Source: an uncultured Bacteroidales bacterium (GTDB taxonomy: Bacteria > Bacteroidota > Bacteroidia > Bacteroidales > UBA4417). From it: a stretch of 32,031 bases of DNA. Below the pieces are notes generated by a model. The model searched no databases, was not told the DNA's origin, and saw only the letters and a list, made by a program, of their open reading frames with translations. The position numbers and the translations under genes are program-made. Where the stretch lies: positions 1-32,031 of the forward strand of contig CAIJPI010000191.1 of NCBI GenBank assembly GCA_903822525.1. Reading direction: 5' to 3'. Of the stretch, positions 8,453-17,167 are shown piece by piece; the first letter of the stretch is position 1, and each line of letters begins with the position of its first letter.

Positions 8453-8681
8453 GGTTCAACTACGAATTTAATCGAATTGGTTCTAAATTGGCCCGAAGTC
8501 GGAAGGCGGAAGTCTGAAGCAGGGACTAACCCGAATTTACATACTATCAATTGAAAATAAGTTGCATACTGTTAATCGTCTTACAATGTGCTTCTTATTC
8601 TGAATAAAATAGTTTTCAGGAGATATTCTGACTTCCGACTTCCGACAACTTGATTGGACCCACTAAAATAATAGTAGAACC
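8453..8681 (-). mobile_element. MITE-like element, copy 1 (229 bp)
   Basis: This is a non-coding element in the opposite orientation to the other two copies in the window (19315-19550 and 23761-24010). It has terminal inverted repeats (outer end GGTTCAACTAC here against GGTTCTACTA at the other). Its flanking 8-mers are AAAAAAAT (8445-8452) and CAAAAAAT (8682-8689), which match at 7 of 8 positions, as expected of a slightly decayed target-site duplication. Inside are complementary arms of CGGAAGT-type heptamers: three on one side and only two on the other. A central core contains TTATTCTGAATAA. There is no ORF. It is inserted between pyrF and prfA. Confidence 0.88.
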
Positions 8682-8705
8682 CAAAAAATAAAGCGGACCT
8701 TCAAT

Positions 8706-9776
8706 TTATTCCGTTACCTCTTTCAGCCTCTCAGCATTTTCAGCTAACTGCAGCGAATCAATAAAGTCCTGTATTTCACCATCTAAAAATACTGGAAGGT
8801 TATACATGGTAAGATTGATGCGATGGTCGGTTACGCGGCTTTGCGGGTAGTTATAGGTACGTATTTTTGCTGAGCGGTCGCCTGAGGAAACCATGGTTTT
8901 ACGTTTTTTCGAAATTTCATCCAGGTATTTCTGATATTCTCTTTCAAAAATCCGGGCACGAAGCACCGTCATGGCTTTCTCGAAATTCTTCATCTGCGAT
9001 TTTTCATCCTGTATAGCCACAACAATTCCTGTGGGAGCATGAGTAAGCCTTACGGCAGAGTAGGTCGTATTTACGCTTTGTCCGCCGGGGCCAGAGGAAC
9101 AGTATGTGTCTTTCCGGATATCGCTTGGTTTAATATCAACTTCAAACTCATCGGCTTCGGGAAGTACTGCAACCGAAGCAGCTGATGTATGGATACGTCC
9201 TTGTGTTTCAGTATCAGGGACACGTTGAACGCGGTGTACACCCGATTCGTATTTCAACAGTCCGTAAACTCCATCGCCTTTAACTTCGAAGATTACTTCC
9301 TTGAAACCTCCCATGGTGCCTTCGGTCATGCTTACAGGCTCAATTTTCCAGTTTTTACGTTCGATGTAGCGTGTGTACATGCGGTAAAGGTCGCCGGCAA
9401 AAATGCTGGCTTCGTCGCCACCGCTACCTGCCCTGATTTCGACAACGGCATTTTTTACATCCTGCGGATCGGAAGGAATAAGCATCAGGCGGATTTCTTC
9501 TTCCAGTTTTTCCTGTTTTTCCTGAAGAGTGTCTATTTCTTCACGGGCAAATGCGCGCATTTCCTCGTCTTTTTCTTCTTCGAGTATGGAATGACAGGCT
9601 TCGATTCCTTCGACAATTACTTTATATTGTTTATATCCTTCAATGATAGGCTGAAGTTCTTTGAAATCTTTGCTGAGTTTAATGAATGCTTTAATATCCT
9701 GCATAACGTCAGGATCGTTGATCTGTTTCTCAATTCCAAGGTAACGCTCGTGTATGGCTGCAAGCTTGTCTAACAT
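8706..9776 (-). CDS. prfA: Peptide chain release factor 1
   Basis: This 356-residue class I release factor has a coiled N-terminal domain, the tripeptide stop-codon anticodon PxT as 'PDT' (187-189, in [10 protein letters not shown]), and the GGQ motif (231-233, in [12 protein letters not shown]) that triggers peptidyl-tRNA hydrolysis. The PxT motif makes it RF1 (UAA/UAG) rather than RF2 (SPF). The frame opens at a TTG at 9803, but that codon overlaps the -7 promoter element (9801-9808). The ATG at 9776 gives the normal RF1 length and is preferred. It is a single gene downstream of purM, from which it is separated by a structured 163-base gap. Confidence 0.97.
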   Translation of the reverse strand: MLDKLAAIHERYLGIEKQINDPDVMQDIKAFIKLSKDFKELQPIIEGYKQYKVIVEGIEACHSILEEEKDEEMRAFAREEIDTLQEKQEKLEEEIRLMLIPSDPQDVKNAVVEIRAGSGGDEASIFAGDLYRMYTRYIERKNWKIEPVSMTEGTMGGFKEVIFEVKGDGVYGLLKYESGVHRVQRVPDTETQGRIHTSAASVAVLPEADEFEVDIKPSDIRKDTYCSSGPGGQSVNTTYSAVRLTHAPTGIVVAIQDEKSQMKNFEKAMTVLRARIFEREYQKYLDEISKKRKTMVSSGDRSAKIRTYNYPQSRVTDHRINLTMYNLPVFLDGEIQDFIDSLQLAENAERLKEVTE

Positions 9777-9800
9777 ATTATTATCTGATTTTTGCGGGTG

Positions 9801-9808
9801 CAAAGGTA
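9801..9808 (-). promoter_or_regulatory. -7 promoter element (TACCTTTG) of prfA
   Basis: Exact TAnnTTTG, 24 bases upstream of the ATG at 9776, the same spacing as before several other genes here. No TTG at -33. It overlaps and so excludes the upstream TTG start. Confidence 0.5.
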
Positions 9809-9831
9809 AGGGAAATGAAGATTGCTTTTAG

Positions 9832-9922
9832 ATATTACGCTAAAAGGTTCCGGCTGGCTGATCCTTCCGGTAAAAATAGCATGAGAATTCCGAAAAATTG
9901 TTTTGCCGGTTGAGCGTAATAT
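9832..9922. repeat. Nested inverted repeat between purM and prfA
   Basis: ATATTACGCT (9832-9841) is perfectly complementary to AGCGTAATAT (9913-9922). Within it, CCGGC (9850-9854) pairs with GCCGG (9905-9909), leaving a loop of about 50 bases. It begins 17 bases after the purM stop (reading the minus strand) and ends 23 bases before the prfA -7 element. It is not followed by a T run, so it is not a classic terminator. It may be a transcript 3'-end stabiliser, a small RNA or a tiny non-autonomous insert. Confidence 0.5.
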
Positions 9923-9939
9923 GAGATCAGAAGATGAAG

Positions 9940-11100
9940 CTAATATTCGAATGATTCGGTGCCAACCTGTATTGTCAGCTTCTTGCCTTCCCGTTTTTCG
10001 CATCTGCCGATAATCCGGGCCGGTATGCTGAAACTCTCTGAAATTGCAATAATGTCGTTTGCAATCTGTTCGTTAACATACAATTCCATACGGTGTCCCA
10101 TATTAAAGACCTGGTACATTTCTTTTAATGAGGTGCCTGATTGTTCCTGAATCATTTTAAAGAGAGGTGGAACCGGGAAAAGGTTATCCTTGATAATATG
10201 AAGGTTTTCGACAAAATGAAGCACTTTTGTTTGTGCTCCGCCACTGCAATGGATCATACCATGTATTGCGGAACGGTGTTTTTCGAGTATTTCCCTGATC
10301 ACAGGAGCATACGTGCGGGTTGGGGAAAGTACCAGTTGTCCTGCATTCATGCCTTTAACTTCGGTAGGGTCAGTAACTATCAGGTTGCCTGAATACACCA
10401 GATCTTCGCTGATAGCATGATCGTAGCTTTCAGGATATTTTAGCGAATAGTCATGGGCAAAAACATCATGTCTTGCTGATGTAAGTCCATTGCTGCCCAT
10501 TCCTCCGTTATAGCCGGTTTCGTAGCTTGCCTGTCCGAATGATGCCAGTCCGACAATTACATCGCCCGGCTGAATGTTGTTTTCAATAATATCGCTCCTG
10601 TGTACCCTTGCGGTAACGGTGCTATCAACAATAATGGTTTTTACCAGATCGCCTACGTCGGCAGTTTCGCCTCCGGTTGAATGTATTCCTATTCCGTTGT
10701 CCCGCATCATGGCCAGACATTCCTCGGTACCAGCTATAATTTCGCTGATCACTACGCCGGGAATCAGGTTTTTGTTGCGCCCGATGGTGGATGAAAGTAA
10801 AATGCCATCGGTTATTCCAATACAGAGTAAGTCGTCGGTATTCATAACCACTGCATCCTGGGCGATACCTTTCCATACGGATATATCGCCGGTTTCACGC
10901 CAATACACATATGCGAGTGATGATTTGGTTCCGGCACCATCGGCATGCATTACACAGCAGTATTCGGGATCGTTTCCTAAAAGGTCGGGTATTACTTTGC
11001 AGAAAGCATTCGGGTACAAGCCTTTGTCGATATTTTTAATTGCCTGATGAACATCGTCCTTGGTTGCCGAAACTCCTCTTTGTGAATACCTGTCGGTCAT
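9940..11100 (-). CDS. purM: Phosphoribosylformylglycinamidine cyclo-ligase (AIR synthase), long form
   Basis: This 386-residue PurM/PurL-superfamily protein makes aminoimidazole ribotide from FGAM with ATP in purine synthesis. Family features are 'MHADGAGTKSSLAYVYW' with the conserved DGxGTK nucleotide-site motif (about 54-70), 'GIAQDAVVMNTDDLLCIG' (98-115), 'GGETADVGDLV' (143-153), 'SGNLIVTDPTEVKG' and 'FNMGHRMELYV'. It is about 40 residues longer than the roughly 345-residue enterobacterial PurM. This longer form is common in Bacteroidetes. It is cytosolic. The ATG at 11100 is directly followed by 'TDRYSQRGVSATKDDVHQAI', a conserved opening. Confidence 0.93.
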   Translation of the reverse strand: MTDRYSQRGVSATKDDVHQAIKNIDKGLYPNAFCKVIPDLLGNDPEYCCVMHADGAGTKSSLAYVYWRETGDISVWKGIAQDAVVMNTDDLLCIGITDGILLSSTIGRNKNLIPGVVISEIIAGTEECLAMMRDNGIGIHSTGGETADVGDLVKTIIVDSTVTARVHRSDIIENNIQPGDVIVGLASFGQASYETGYNGGMGSNGLTSARHDVFAHDYSLKYPESYDHAISEDLVYSGNLIVTDPTEVKGMNAGQLVLSPTRTYAPVIREILEKHRSAIHGMIHCSGGAQTKVLHFVENLHIIKDNLFPVPPLFKMIQEQSGTSLKEMYQVFNMGHRMELYVNEQIANDIIAISESFSIPARIIGRCEKREGKKLTIQVGTESFEY

Positions 11101-11181
11101 CTTGGGGTGTGATAGTTAGTTTGGTTATTAAGCGGACTGTTTAGGGTATTGAATGATTTCCTGTGCCACACATATTTCAGG

Positions 11182-11189
11182 CAAAGTTA
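11182..11189 (-). promoter_or_regulatory. -7 promoter element (TAACTTTG) of purM
   Basis: Exact TAnnTTTG in the 102-base gap after the OmpA-family gene, 81 bases upstream of the purM ATG. The implied 5' leader is about 70 bases; no riboswitch fold was recognised in it. Confidence 0.45.
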
Positions 11190-11202
11190 TCGGGATCAAC
11201 GG

Positions 11203-13653
11203 CTATTTAAAGATAAGCTGCTTTTTCTCTTTATCAATGGTAAAAGTTCCGAATTTTTTAAGCACTTTCTCGCTCATTAAAACTGAAGCTTTTTGTTTTT
11301 GAAGCACAGTAGCTTCCAGTTCAAATGCTGAACGGGTTGCTATTCCTATTTCGCCAACAGTAAAAAGAGATTTATCAGCAACAGTATTACTGGCAAGGAT
11401 TTTTTCGGCATCCCCTTCAAAATCGGTTTTGCCAATAGCCCCTGCTTTGAGCATTTTCATTGTTTCGTCTACCGAAAAACTTAGCCCGGGACCATCCTCA
11501 CTCAGGGTTATCTGAGTTGTGAATCCGTTTACAACAGCCGCAAAGTACAATGTGTTATCAGGGTTTGACTGCAAGGGGACTACATTATCTTCAGGGTTTA
11601 TCTGTATGCTGACTTTCTGATTCTGGCTGGTAATAGCCTGGTTCTGTGTTTTAGGGACAAAGTCTTTGCTGATAATCCGGAATTCGGAACGACGGTTCAA
11701 TGAATAGGCAGCTTCCTGTTCAGGTTTTGTGGAAAGGGAGTCGATAAAAGCCTGTGAAAGCAGAGTGCCGGTTTTAAAAGTAAAGCCGTCTTTAACTGCA
11801 TCTTTCATCATTTTCCTTGGAATGCGTTCGCCATATCCTTTTGCAATAAGTCTGTCAGGATCAATACCACGGTCGATAAGGTAGTTTACAACTGACTCGG
11901 CCCGTTTCTGCGAAAGCACATCATTGCTTTCATCAGTGCCTCGTGAGTCGGTATGTGATGCGAGTTCTATAATAATAGTTTCATTTTCGTCCAGTGTCTT
12001 GATCAGACCCTGCAACGAATCCTGGTATTGGGGTTTCAGGTCCCATTTGGCAAGGTCATAGAGAATATCGGGTAAAACAACAGGTTTGTCAGGAATAGGC
12101 TGCAGCATGAAGTTGATAGTGAAGTCTTTGCTGCTTTCGAGTCCGACAGTGGTTTCCTTCGCTTTTTTGTTAAAATAATTTGCCTTCAGGCAGATAAGTT
12201 CATAGGTAGTATTTGGTTTTATCTGTGATTTGCTGAAGCTGTAAAATCCTTTGGCATCGGTGCGTGCTTCGACTGAAGTGCCGTTCGATCCTGTAAGTTT
12301 GATAACAGCACCCTGAATAAACTGCAGTGTATTGTCATCTTTTACAAGCCCGGAAAGGGTAAAGATGACAGGCGGATTCACAAAGGAATACAAGTCGTCG
12401 CTTCCACGGCCACCTTTACGGTTGGAAGAAAAGAATCCCTTATCCTCTTCAGGATGGAAAATCATGGCAAAATCATCACCCGATGAGTTTATCGGGACCT
12501 GTAAGTTTACCGGTTTGGTCCATTCGTCGTTCGAAAAGGTAGAGCGGAAGATATCGAGGCCTCCCATACCCGGATGTCCGTTGGATGAAAAATACAAGGA
12601 AGTGTCGTTTCTCATAAACGGGAACATTTCATCGCCAGGAGAATTAATAACCGGTCCTGCATTAACGGCTCTTCCGAAATTATCGTTTGAAGTTTTGCGT
12701 GTCGACATCCATATGTCTTTGCCTCCCTTCCCTTTAGGGAGATTGCAGGAGAATAACAGGGTAAGTTCGTCGGGACTAACTGAAGGATTGCCGAAAACGG
12801 TTGTGCTGTCGCCGCCCAGGTCCAGTGCTTTGGGCTCGCCCCAATTGCGGCCTGCCCTGCGGGAAACCATGATTTTACAACCCTGCAACGAGCCTTTATC
12901 ATTTGCGCAACGGGTAAAATACAATTGGGTGAATTTGCTGTTTACGGATGGATTTCCTTCGTTGGCTTCGGTATTTATCACATTGCCGGTTTCAAGCAGC
13001 ACAGGAGTTGACCATTGAGCTTTAGGGTCAAGTTTTGAGATGAAAAGATCGCTGAAGTTCTGGCCTGTCCAGTTGTCCATATCTTTTCCGGTGGCAGCAT
13101 CGCGGGTGGATGTGAAAATGATGGTATTGTAAAGTTTATCAGCGTATGAAACTGAGAAGTCAGATTCTTTCGAATTCAACACTTTTTCGGTGCTGATTTT
13201 ATATTTAGTAGGGTTATCAATCCATTCCTGTGCAAGAACACAAGAAAGAGATCCATTTTTTCCCCGTGGATCTTCAGGTGCTAATTCAGCATATTTGTCG
13301 AAATACAATTTTGCATCCTTATATTTCTCATTTGATTTCATGGACTGGGCCAGGTACAGAAAAACCAAAGGATTGGTTTCGGCAAACTTCGTTTTTATCA
13401 GTCTTTTGTATGCCGGCTCAGCTTTCTTCGTATTGTTGATAAAACGGTAACATTCGGCCATCTGAAAAGATATCTTTTCCTTATCCGGTTTGCCTTTTGT
13501 TTTTGATAATGCTTTTTTATACTTGGCAAGTGCCACATTATACTGCATATTATTAAAAGCATCGTCGCCAGCACGCAGGAAGCGGTTCTGTGCAAAAACA
13601 GGAGTAGCAGCCAGGCTGAGGATAAAGGTGAAAAGAAGGATACGTATTGTCAT
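11203..13653 (-). CDS. PorE-like OmpA-family protein (TPR-PD40-CarboxypepD_reg-OmpA) with extra C-terminal domain
   Basis: This is an 816-residue exported protein. Domains in order: signal peptide (1-21, 'ATPVFAQ', no lipobox Cys); TPR-like helices (about 24-140); a WD40/PD40-type beta-propeller (about 160-425, with repeats such as 'NPSVSPDELTLLFS' and 'DLFISKLDP'); a carboxypeptidase regulatory-like beta domain (about 431-500); and an OmpA peptidoglycan-binding domain (about 528-660, 'SHTDSRGTDESND...SQKRAESV', 'GYGE', 'LNRRSEFRI'). The OmpA domain has the roughly 40-residue insertion usual in Bacteroidetes. This architecture is that of PorE, a periplasmic factor of the type IX secretion system, and of related gliding-motility proteins. 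Residues about 695-816 form a further domain resembling a degenerate retropepsin. It probably links an outer-membrane machine to the cell wall. Many Bacteroidetes have several such paralogues, so PorE identity is inferred. Confidence 0.88.
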   Translation of the reverse strand: MTIRILLFTFILSLAATPVFAQNRFLRAGDDAFNNMQYNVALAKYKKALSKTKGKPDKEKISFQMAECYRFINNTKKAEPAYKRLIKTKFAETNPLVFLYLAQSMKSNEKYKDAKLYFDKYAELAPEDPRGKNGSLSCVLAQEWIDNPTKYKISTEKVLNSKESDFSVSYADKLYNTIIFTSTRDAATGKDMDNWTGQNFSDLFISKLDPKAQWSTPVLLETGNVINTEANEGNPSVNSKFTQLYFTRCANDKGSLQGCKIMVSRRAGRNWGEPKALDLGGDSTTVFGNPSVSPDELTLLFSCNLPKGKGGKDIWMSTRKTSNDNFGRAVNAGPVINSPGDEMFPFMRNDTSLYFSSNGHPGMGGLDIFRSTFSNDEWTKPVNLQVPINSSGDDFAMIFHPEEDKGFFSSNRKGGRGSDDLYSFVNPPVIFTLSGLVKDDNTLQFIQGAVIKLTGSNGTSVEARTDAKGFYSFSKSQIKPNTTYELICLKANYFNKKAKETTVGLESSKDFTINFMLQPIPDKPVVLPDILYDLAKWDLKPQYQDSLQGLIKTLDENETIIIELASHTDSRGTDESNDVLSQKRAESVVNYLIDRGIDPDRLIAKGYGERIPRKMMKDAVKDGFTFKTGTLLSQAFIDSLSTKPEQEAAYSLNRRSEFRIISKDFVPKTQNQAITSQNQKVSIQINPEDNVVPLQSNPDNTLYFAAVVNGFTTQITLSEDGPGLSFSVDETMKMLKAGAIGKTDFEGDAEKILASNTVADKSLFTVGEIGIATRSAFELEATVLQKQKASVLMSEKVLKKFGTFTIDKEKKQLIFK

Positions 13654-13726
13654 ATTGTACTTTGTGGACGGATCAAAACTTAAGGTACTGGGTAGTAATC
13701 TGTAAAACGATATTAAAACGAATTTA

Positions 13727-14143
13727 TTATTCTGCAGGGGTTGTGTTATCAGCAGGTTGAGGTGATGCAGCAGCAGTTGGGTTTTCAGTTAAAGGTGCAT
13801 CAGCAGGTATCCCGGAATCCGGAGATTTAGCAGGATTTTTTTTCTCTGCCATCTCAGTTTCAACCTGTACCTTGTTACGGTTAAACTCCCGGTTTACGCT
13901 TTCGACCTGATCCCGGACCTGAGTTTGAGCCGAAGAAATTTCATTCTGCAATTCGGAAGTTTCTTTCTTGAATTCCCTTGTGAGGTCGCCTGATGCCTTT
14001 TTCATCTGATTCATCAGCCTGCCGGCTTTACGAGCCATTTCCGGCATTTTTTCGGGCCCGAAGACAAGGAATACTACCAGCATGATAACCAGCAGTTCGC
14101 CTCCGCTAATATCGAGAAATAAAAGTACGGGCATTCCGGACAT
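13727..14143 (-). CDS. tatA: TatA/TatB-type twin-arginine translocase component
   Basis: This 138-residue protein has one N-terminal membrane helix (about 13-28, 'SGGELLVIMLVVFLVF') and the hallmark hinge FGPEKMPE (28-35). An amphipathic helix (MARKAGRLMNQMKKAS) and a long polar coiled-coil-like segment (about 50-100) follow, and then an Ala/Pro/Thr-rich tail. TatA/B proteins form or recruit the pore that exports folded proteins with twin-arginine signals. Bacteroidetes commonly have TatA-like proteins and TatC but no distinct TatB, so the A/B label is not certain. The extended C-terminal half is longer than E. coli TatA (89) and more like TatB. No tatC is in the window. Confidence 0.88.
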   Translation of the reverse strand: MSGMPVLLFLDISGGELLVIMLVVFLVFGPEKMPEMARKAGRLMNQMKKASGDLTREFKKETSELQNEISSAQTQVRDQVESVNREFNRNKVQVETEMAEKKNPAKSPDSGIPADAPLTENPTAAASPQPADNTTPAE

Positions 14144-14169
14144 AGATAGTGCTTTTATATTTTAACCCA

Positions 14170-14177
14170 CAAAAGTA
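14170..14177 (-). promoter_or_regulatory. -7 promoter element (TACTTTTG) of the tatA-type gene
   Basis: Exact TAnnTTTG, 26 bases upstream of the ATG at 14143 in the gap after the permease gene. No clear TTG at -33. Confidence 0.5.
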
Positions 14178-14281
14178 ATAAACTACCTTCACTTTATCGA
14201 ATAATATCTTCTGCCTGCAATAACAGCTTTATCCGGATTCATTGTTCGGATATAAAAGTATCATGCTCTTTGTTCAGTCAG

Positions 14282-15739
14282 TTATCCTTTACTGTTATTA
14301 ATTTTACTGTTAAATCGGCTGTAGGAGAAATATATAACAATACCGATAGCCATCCAGATGATTAAGCGGAACCATGTATCGCGTGGCAAAGTGGCCATTA
14401 CGCCCAATGACGATAAAACACCAAGAATAGGAATAAGAGGGAATAATGGTGTTTTAAACGGGCGGTGAATTTCAGGTCTTTTATACCTGAGAACCAATAT
14501 TCCGGCACAAACCAGCACAAAAGCAAGCAAAGTTCCTATTGAAACAAGCTCTCCAAGTATGCCTATTGGAAAAAGACCTGAAACAATCATGGCTATACCT
14601 CCTGTAATAATGGTTGTTATATATGGAGTTTTAAATTTTGGATGAACTTTTCCGAATGACTGTGGGAGAAGTCCATCGCGCGACATGGAAAAGAAAATCC
14701 GAGGCTGTCCCATCAACATTACAAGGATTACGGAACTAAGTCCGGCAATAGCGCCAATTTTAATTGGCAGCCGAAGCCAGGCCATACCATCACCTGCTGC
14801 GTTAACAGCAACTGCAACGGGTGCAGGGTCGCTCAGTTTTGTATAGGAAACGATACCTGTCATAACCAGTCCGACAAGTATATAAATAACTGTACAGATC
14901 ATTAATGATCCCAGAATTGCCCATGGCATATCTTTCTGAGGGTTTTTTGATTCCTGGGCTGCGGTTGATACAGCATCAAATCCTATATAGGCAAAGAAAA
15001 TTACCCCGGCAGCGCGGAAGATTCCACTCCATCCGTAATGACCAAATTCGCCCGTATTCATTGGGATAAATGGAGTAAGGTTATCGGATGAAACGTAATT
15101 CATTCCAAAACCAATAAAAAGTAAAATCACAATAACTTTTATCAGTACAATGATATTATTAAAGTTTGCTGATTCTTTTATACCGACAACCAGGAGGGTA
15201 GTAACCACGGCAACAATAAATACTGCCGGGAAATTAATAAAAGCTCCGGTTGTCGACCAGTCACCAGTTGCTGCATTATAATAAAACGGTGCATTTGAAA
15301 TGGATGCTGGAATGATAATTCCAAAGTCCTTAAAGAAACTTACAATATATCCCGACCATCCGACAGCAACTGTTGACGCACCGAACAAGTATTCAAGTAT
15401 CAGGTCCCAGCCTATGATCCATGCAATGAATTCGCCAAGGGTTGCATAGGCATAGGTGTAAGCGCTGCCTGCAATGGGTATCATAGAAGCAAACTCGGCA
15501 TAGCATAATCCGGCGAAAGCACAGGCAATACCGGCTACCACAAAAGATAAAACAACGGCCGGGCCGGCATAACTGGCTGCAGCCTGCCCTGTAAGTACAA
15601 AAATACCAGCACCGATGATTGCTCCTATACCCAGCGAGATAAGATTCCACCTGCTTAGTGTACGCTTTAATGAGTTTTTGTCATCGGTAGTTTGTTCCAG
15701 AAGCGTGCCGATTGATTTAGTTGCAAAGAGATTTGACAT
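14282..15739 (-). CDS. APC-superfamily amino acid permease
   Basis: This is a 485-residue polytopic membrane protein with about 12-14 hydrophobic helices. The first helix carries the APC signature 'LGIGAIIGAGIFVLTG', and further family segments are 'AGIACAFAGLCYAEFASMIP', 'GSAYTYAYATLGEF', 'FFAYIGFDAVSTAAQESKNP' and 'GQPRIFFSMSRDGLLP'. It resembles the cationic amino acid transporter branch (YfnA/CAT-type), but the substrate cannot be read from the sequence. It acts in the inner membrane. Upstream ATG and TTG codons at 15760 and 15763 lie next to or inside the -7 element at 15761-15768, so the true start is more likely the ATG at 15739 (MSNLFATKS). It is probably a single-gene transcript. Confidence 0.93.
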   Translation of the reverse strand: MSNLFATKSIGTLLEQTTDDKNSLKRTLSRWNLISLGIGAIIGAGIFVLTGQAAASYAGPAVVLSFVVAGIACAFAGLCYAEFASMIPIAGSAYTYAYATLGEFIAWIIGWDLILEYLFGASTVAVGWSGYIVSFFKDFGIIIPASISNAPFYYNAATGDWSTTGAFINFPAVFIVAVVTTLLVVGIKESANFNNIIVLIKVIVILLFIGFGMNYVSSDNLTPFIPMNTGEFGHYGWSGIFRAAGVIFFAYIGFDAVSTAAQESKNPQKDMPWAILGSLMICTVIYILVGLVMTGIVSYTKLSDPAPVAVAVNAAGDGMAWLRLPIKIGAIAGLSSVILVMLMGQPRIFFSMSRDGLLPQSFGKVHPKFKTPYITTIITGGIAMIVSGLFPIGILGELVSIGTLLAFVLVCAGILVLRYKRPEIHRPFKTPLFPLIPILGVLSSLGVMATLPRDTWFRLIIWMAIGIVIYFSYSRFNSKINNSKG

Positions 15740-15760
15740 GGTATTGGATTTAGAATACAT

Positions 15761-15768
15761 CAAACGTA
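15761..15768 (-). promoter_or_regulatory. -7 promoter element (TACGTTTG) of the APC permease
   Basis: Exact TAnnTTTG, 21 bases before the ATG at 15739. It touches the alternative ATG at 15760, which would therefore fall upstream of the transcription start. Confidence 0.5.
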
Positions 15769-16140
15769 CATAAAAAAAATTAAATATTAGCTATCAGGAT
15801 GCCAAATCATCATTATTTGATAAGACAATTGGACAGGTAATGGGTGAAATAACATTACATTGGTGAACAGGAATTTTCCTGATTCAAGTAATTGAGTGGA
15901 TAAATTAGCTGACTTTCGATATATTATTCAGTTGTTATGTGGCCGTTTTATATAGCAGTTTTTAGTTGACGTACTGTTCCATATATTAACGGAACCATTT
16001 CGTATAAAACCTGTAATATGGCTTATTCATCGACGTCGTATTAATCAAATTCTAATAGAATGCCGATGCCACTTTATCCGGTAATGAAGTGTCATTTGCT
16101 AAAAAGCGTTAATTCAATATGAGCATGATCTCCTTTTTTG
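15769..16140. other. Divergent permease/TonB intergenic region, no gene seen
   Basis: About 370 AT-rich bases with frequent stops in all frames. A short GTTCC...GGAAC inverted repeat lies around 15977-15996. There is no terminator, RNA fold or repeat copy. Confidence 0.4.
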
Positions 16141-16148
16141 TAGGTTTG
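16141..16148 (+). promoter_or_regulatory. -7 promoter element (TAGGTTTG) of the TonB gene
   Basis: Exact TAnnTTTG, 24 bases upstream of the TTG start codon at 16173, the same spacing seen before prfA and tatA. This supports the TTG as the genuine start. Confidence 0.55.
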
Positions 16149-16172
16149 TAAATAATTACGTTAAATCCGGAA

Positions 16173-16952
16173 TTGAAAAAGAAACCCACCAATCCTACTC
16201 TCGACGATATCGTTTTTGAATGCAGAAACAAGGAGTATGGATCCTATGTACTCCGTAAAAACCAACAGGCATACCTGTTTCGCGGTTTATTGGTTTCGAT
16301 AGCAGTTTTATTACTGTTTCTTGTGGCAATCACAAAAATTTCGCGTTTCCAGCATACCCGTTCTATTGATAATTCTCAGCCATACGGGCATTCAGTTGAT
16401 ATTGAACTTCCTGATAAACCGTATGGTATCCGATCGGTCAAGTTATCAGGAAACGCATCTTCTTCGGCATTGGTCCTTCCTAAAATTGTTGCTGTCCCTG
16501 AGCCGGTAATTACAAAAGATGAGAAATCCGGCAAACAAACCGGTGATGGAAATGATACCACCGTCAGTAGCGGGGAAGGGACTGGAAAAACGGAAAGCAG
16601 TGAATTTTCAAGCAGGGGGGACGGAATAGAAGGGGAAGTATTTGGTTCGGCTGATATAAATCCACAGTTTCCGGGAGGACAAAAGGCGCTGCAGGAATTT
16701 ATTGATGAAAACATGAAATACCAGGATATTTCCAGGAGTTCATCCAGCAAGGGTACTATACTGATTTATGCAGTGATTGCAAGCGATGGTTCATTGTGGG
16801 ATATAAAAGTAATCAAGGGATTATTGCCAGAGCTTGATGAGGAAGCATTGCGGGTAGTCAGGCTGATGCCCCGCTGGAAGCCGGCCATACGGAATGGGAA
16901 GCCTGTAAATGTCCGCTGTTATATCCCGATTTCGGTTTCGCCGATAAAGTAA
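16173..16952 (+). CDS. TonB-family energy transducer (TTG start)
   Basis: This 259-residue TonB-like protein has a short cytosolic N-terminus ('NPTLDDIVFECRNKEYGSYVLRK', the conserved Bacteroidetes TonB opening, in segments) and one membrane helix (about 33-51). A periplasmic linker of low complexity follows, then a C-terminal TonB domain (about 166-259: 'PQFPGGQKALQEFI', 'GSLWDIKVIKGL', 'DEEALRVVRLMPRWKPAIRNGKPV'). It transmits the ExbB/ExbD proton-driven signal to TonB-dependent receptors. No ATG is available: an in-frame stop lies at 16149-16151 and the first start-like codon is TTG at 16173, 24 bases after a -7 element. The linker has few prolines compared with classical TonB. exbB follows after 215 bases, probably with its own promoter. 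Confidence 0.92.
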   Translation: MKKKPTNPTLDDIVFECRNKEYGSYVLRKNQQAYLFRGLLVSIAVLLLFLVAITKISRFQHTRSIDNSQPYGHSVDIELPDKPYGIRSVKLSGNASSSALVLPKIVAVPEPVITKDEKSGKQTGDGNDTTVSSGEGTGKTESSEFSSRGDGIEGEVFGSADINPQFPGGQKALQEFIDENMKYQDISRSSSSKGTILIYAVIASDGSLWDIKVIKGLLPELDEEALRVVRLMPRWKPAIRNGKPVNVRCYIPISVSPIK

Positions 16953-17140
16953 CGCCCTTGTTTTGTTGCCTATAGTCTGTTCTGATTTATATGCCTCCAT
17001 CCGGAACCGGCTCACTCATCAGGATAAACATTGCAAATGTTCGCGGCCTTTCATACTATTTTAGTAAAACCTAAGTTATAGTTAACACCCGGTTGTTTAC
17101 AATTATTCCAAACTGTCTCAATACGGCTAAGCGAATACAA

Positions 17141-17148
17141 TATCTTTA
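17141..17148 (+). promoter_or_regulatory. Probable -7 element (TATCTTTA) of the exbB-exbD-tonB operon
   Basis: One mismatch to TAnnTTTG, 19 bases upstream of the exbB ATG at 17168. No good TTG at the -33 distance. Confidence 0.4.
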
Positions 17149-17167
17149 CATTTAAAACCGATACTAA

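Noticed and set aside
15977-15996. GTTCC...GGAAC inverted repeat in the permease/TonB gap
   Set aside because: Only a 5-bp stem with a 10-base AT-rich spacer; too short to distinguish from chance.
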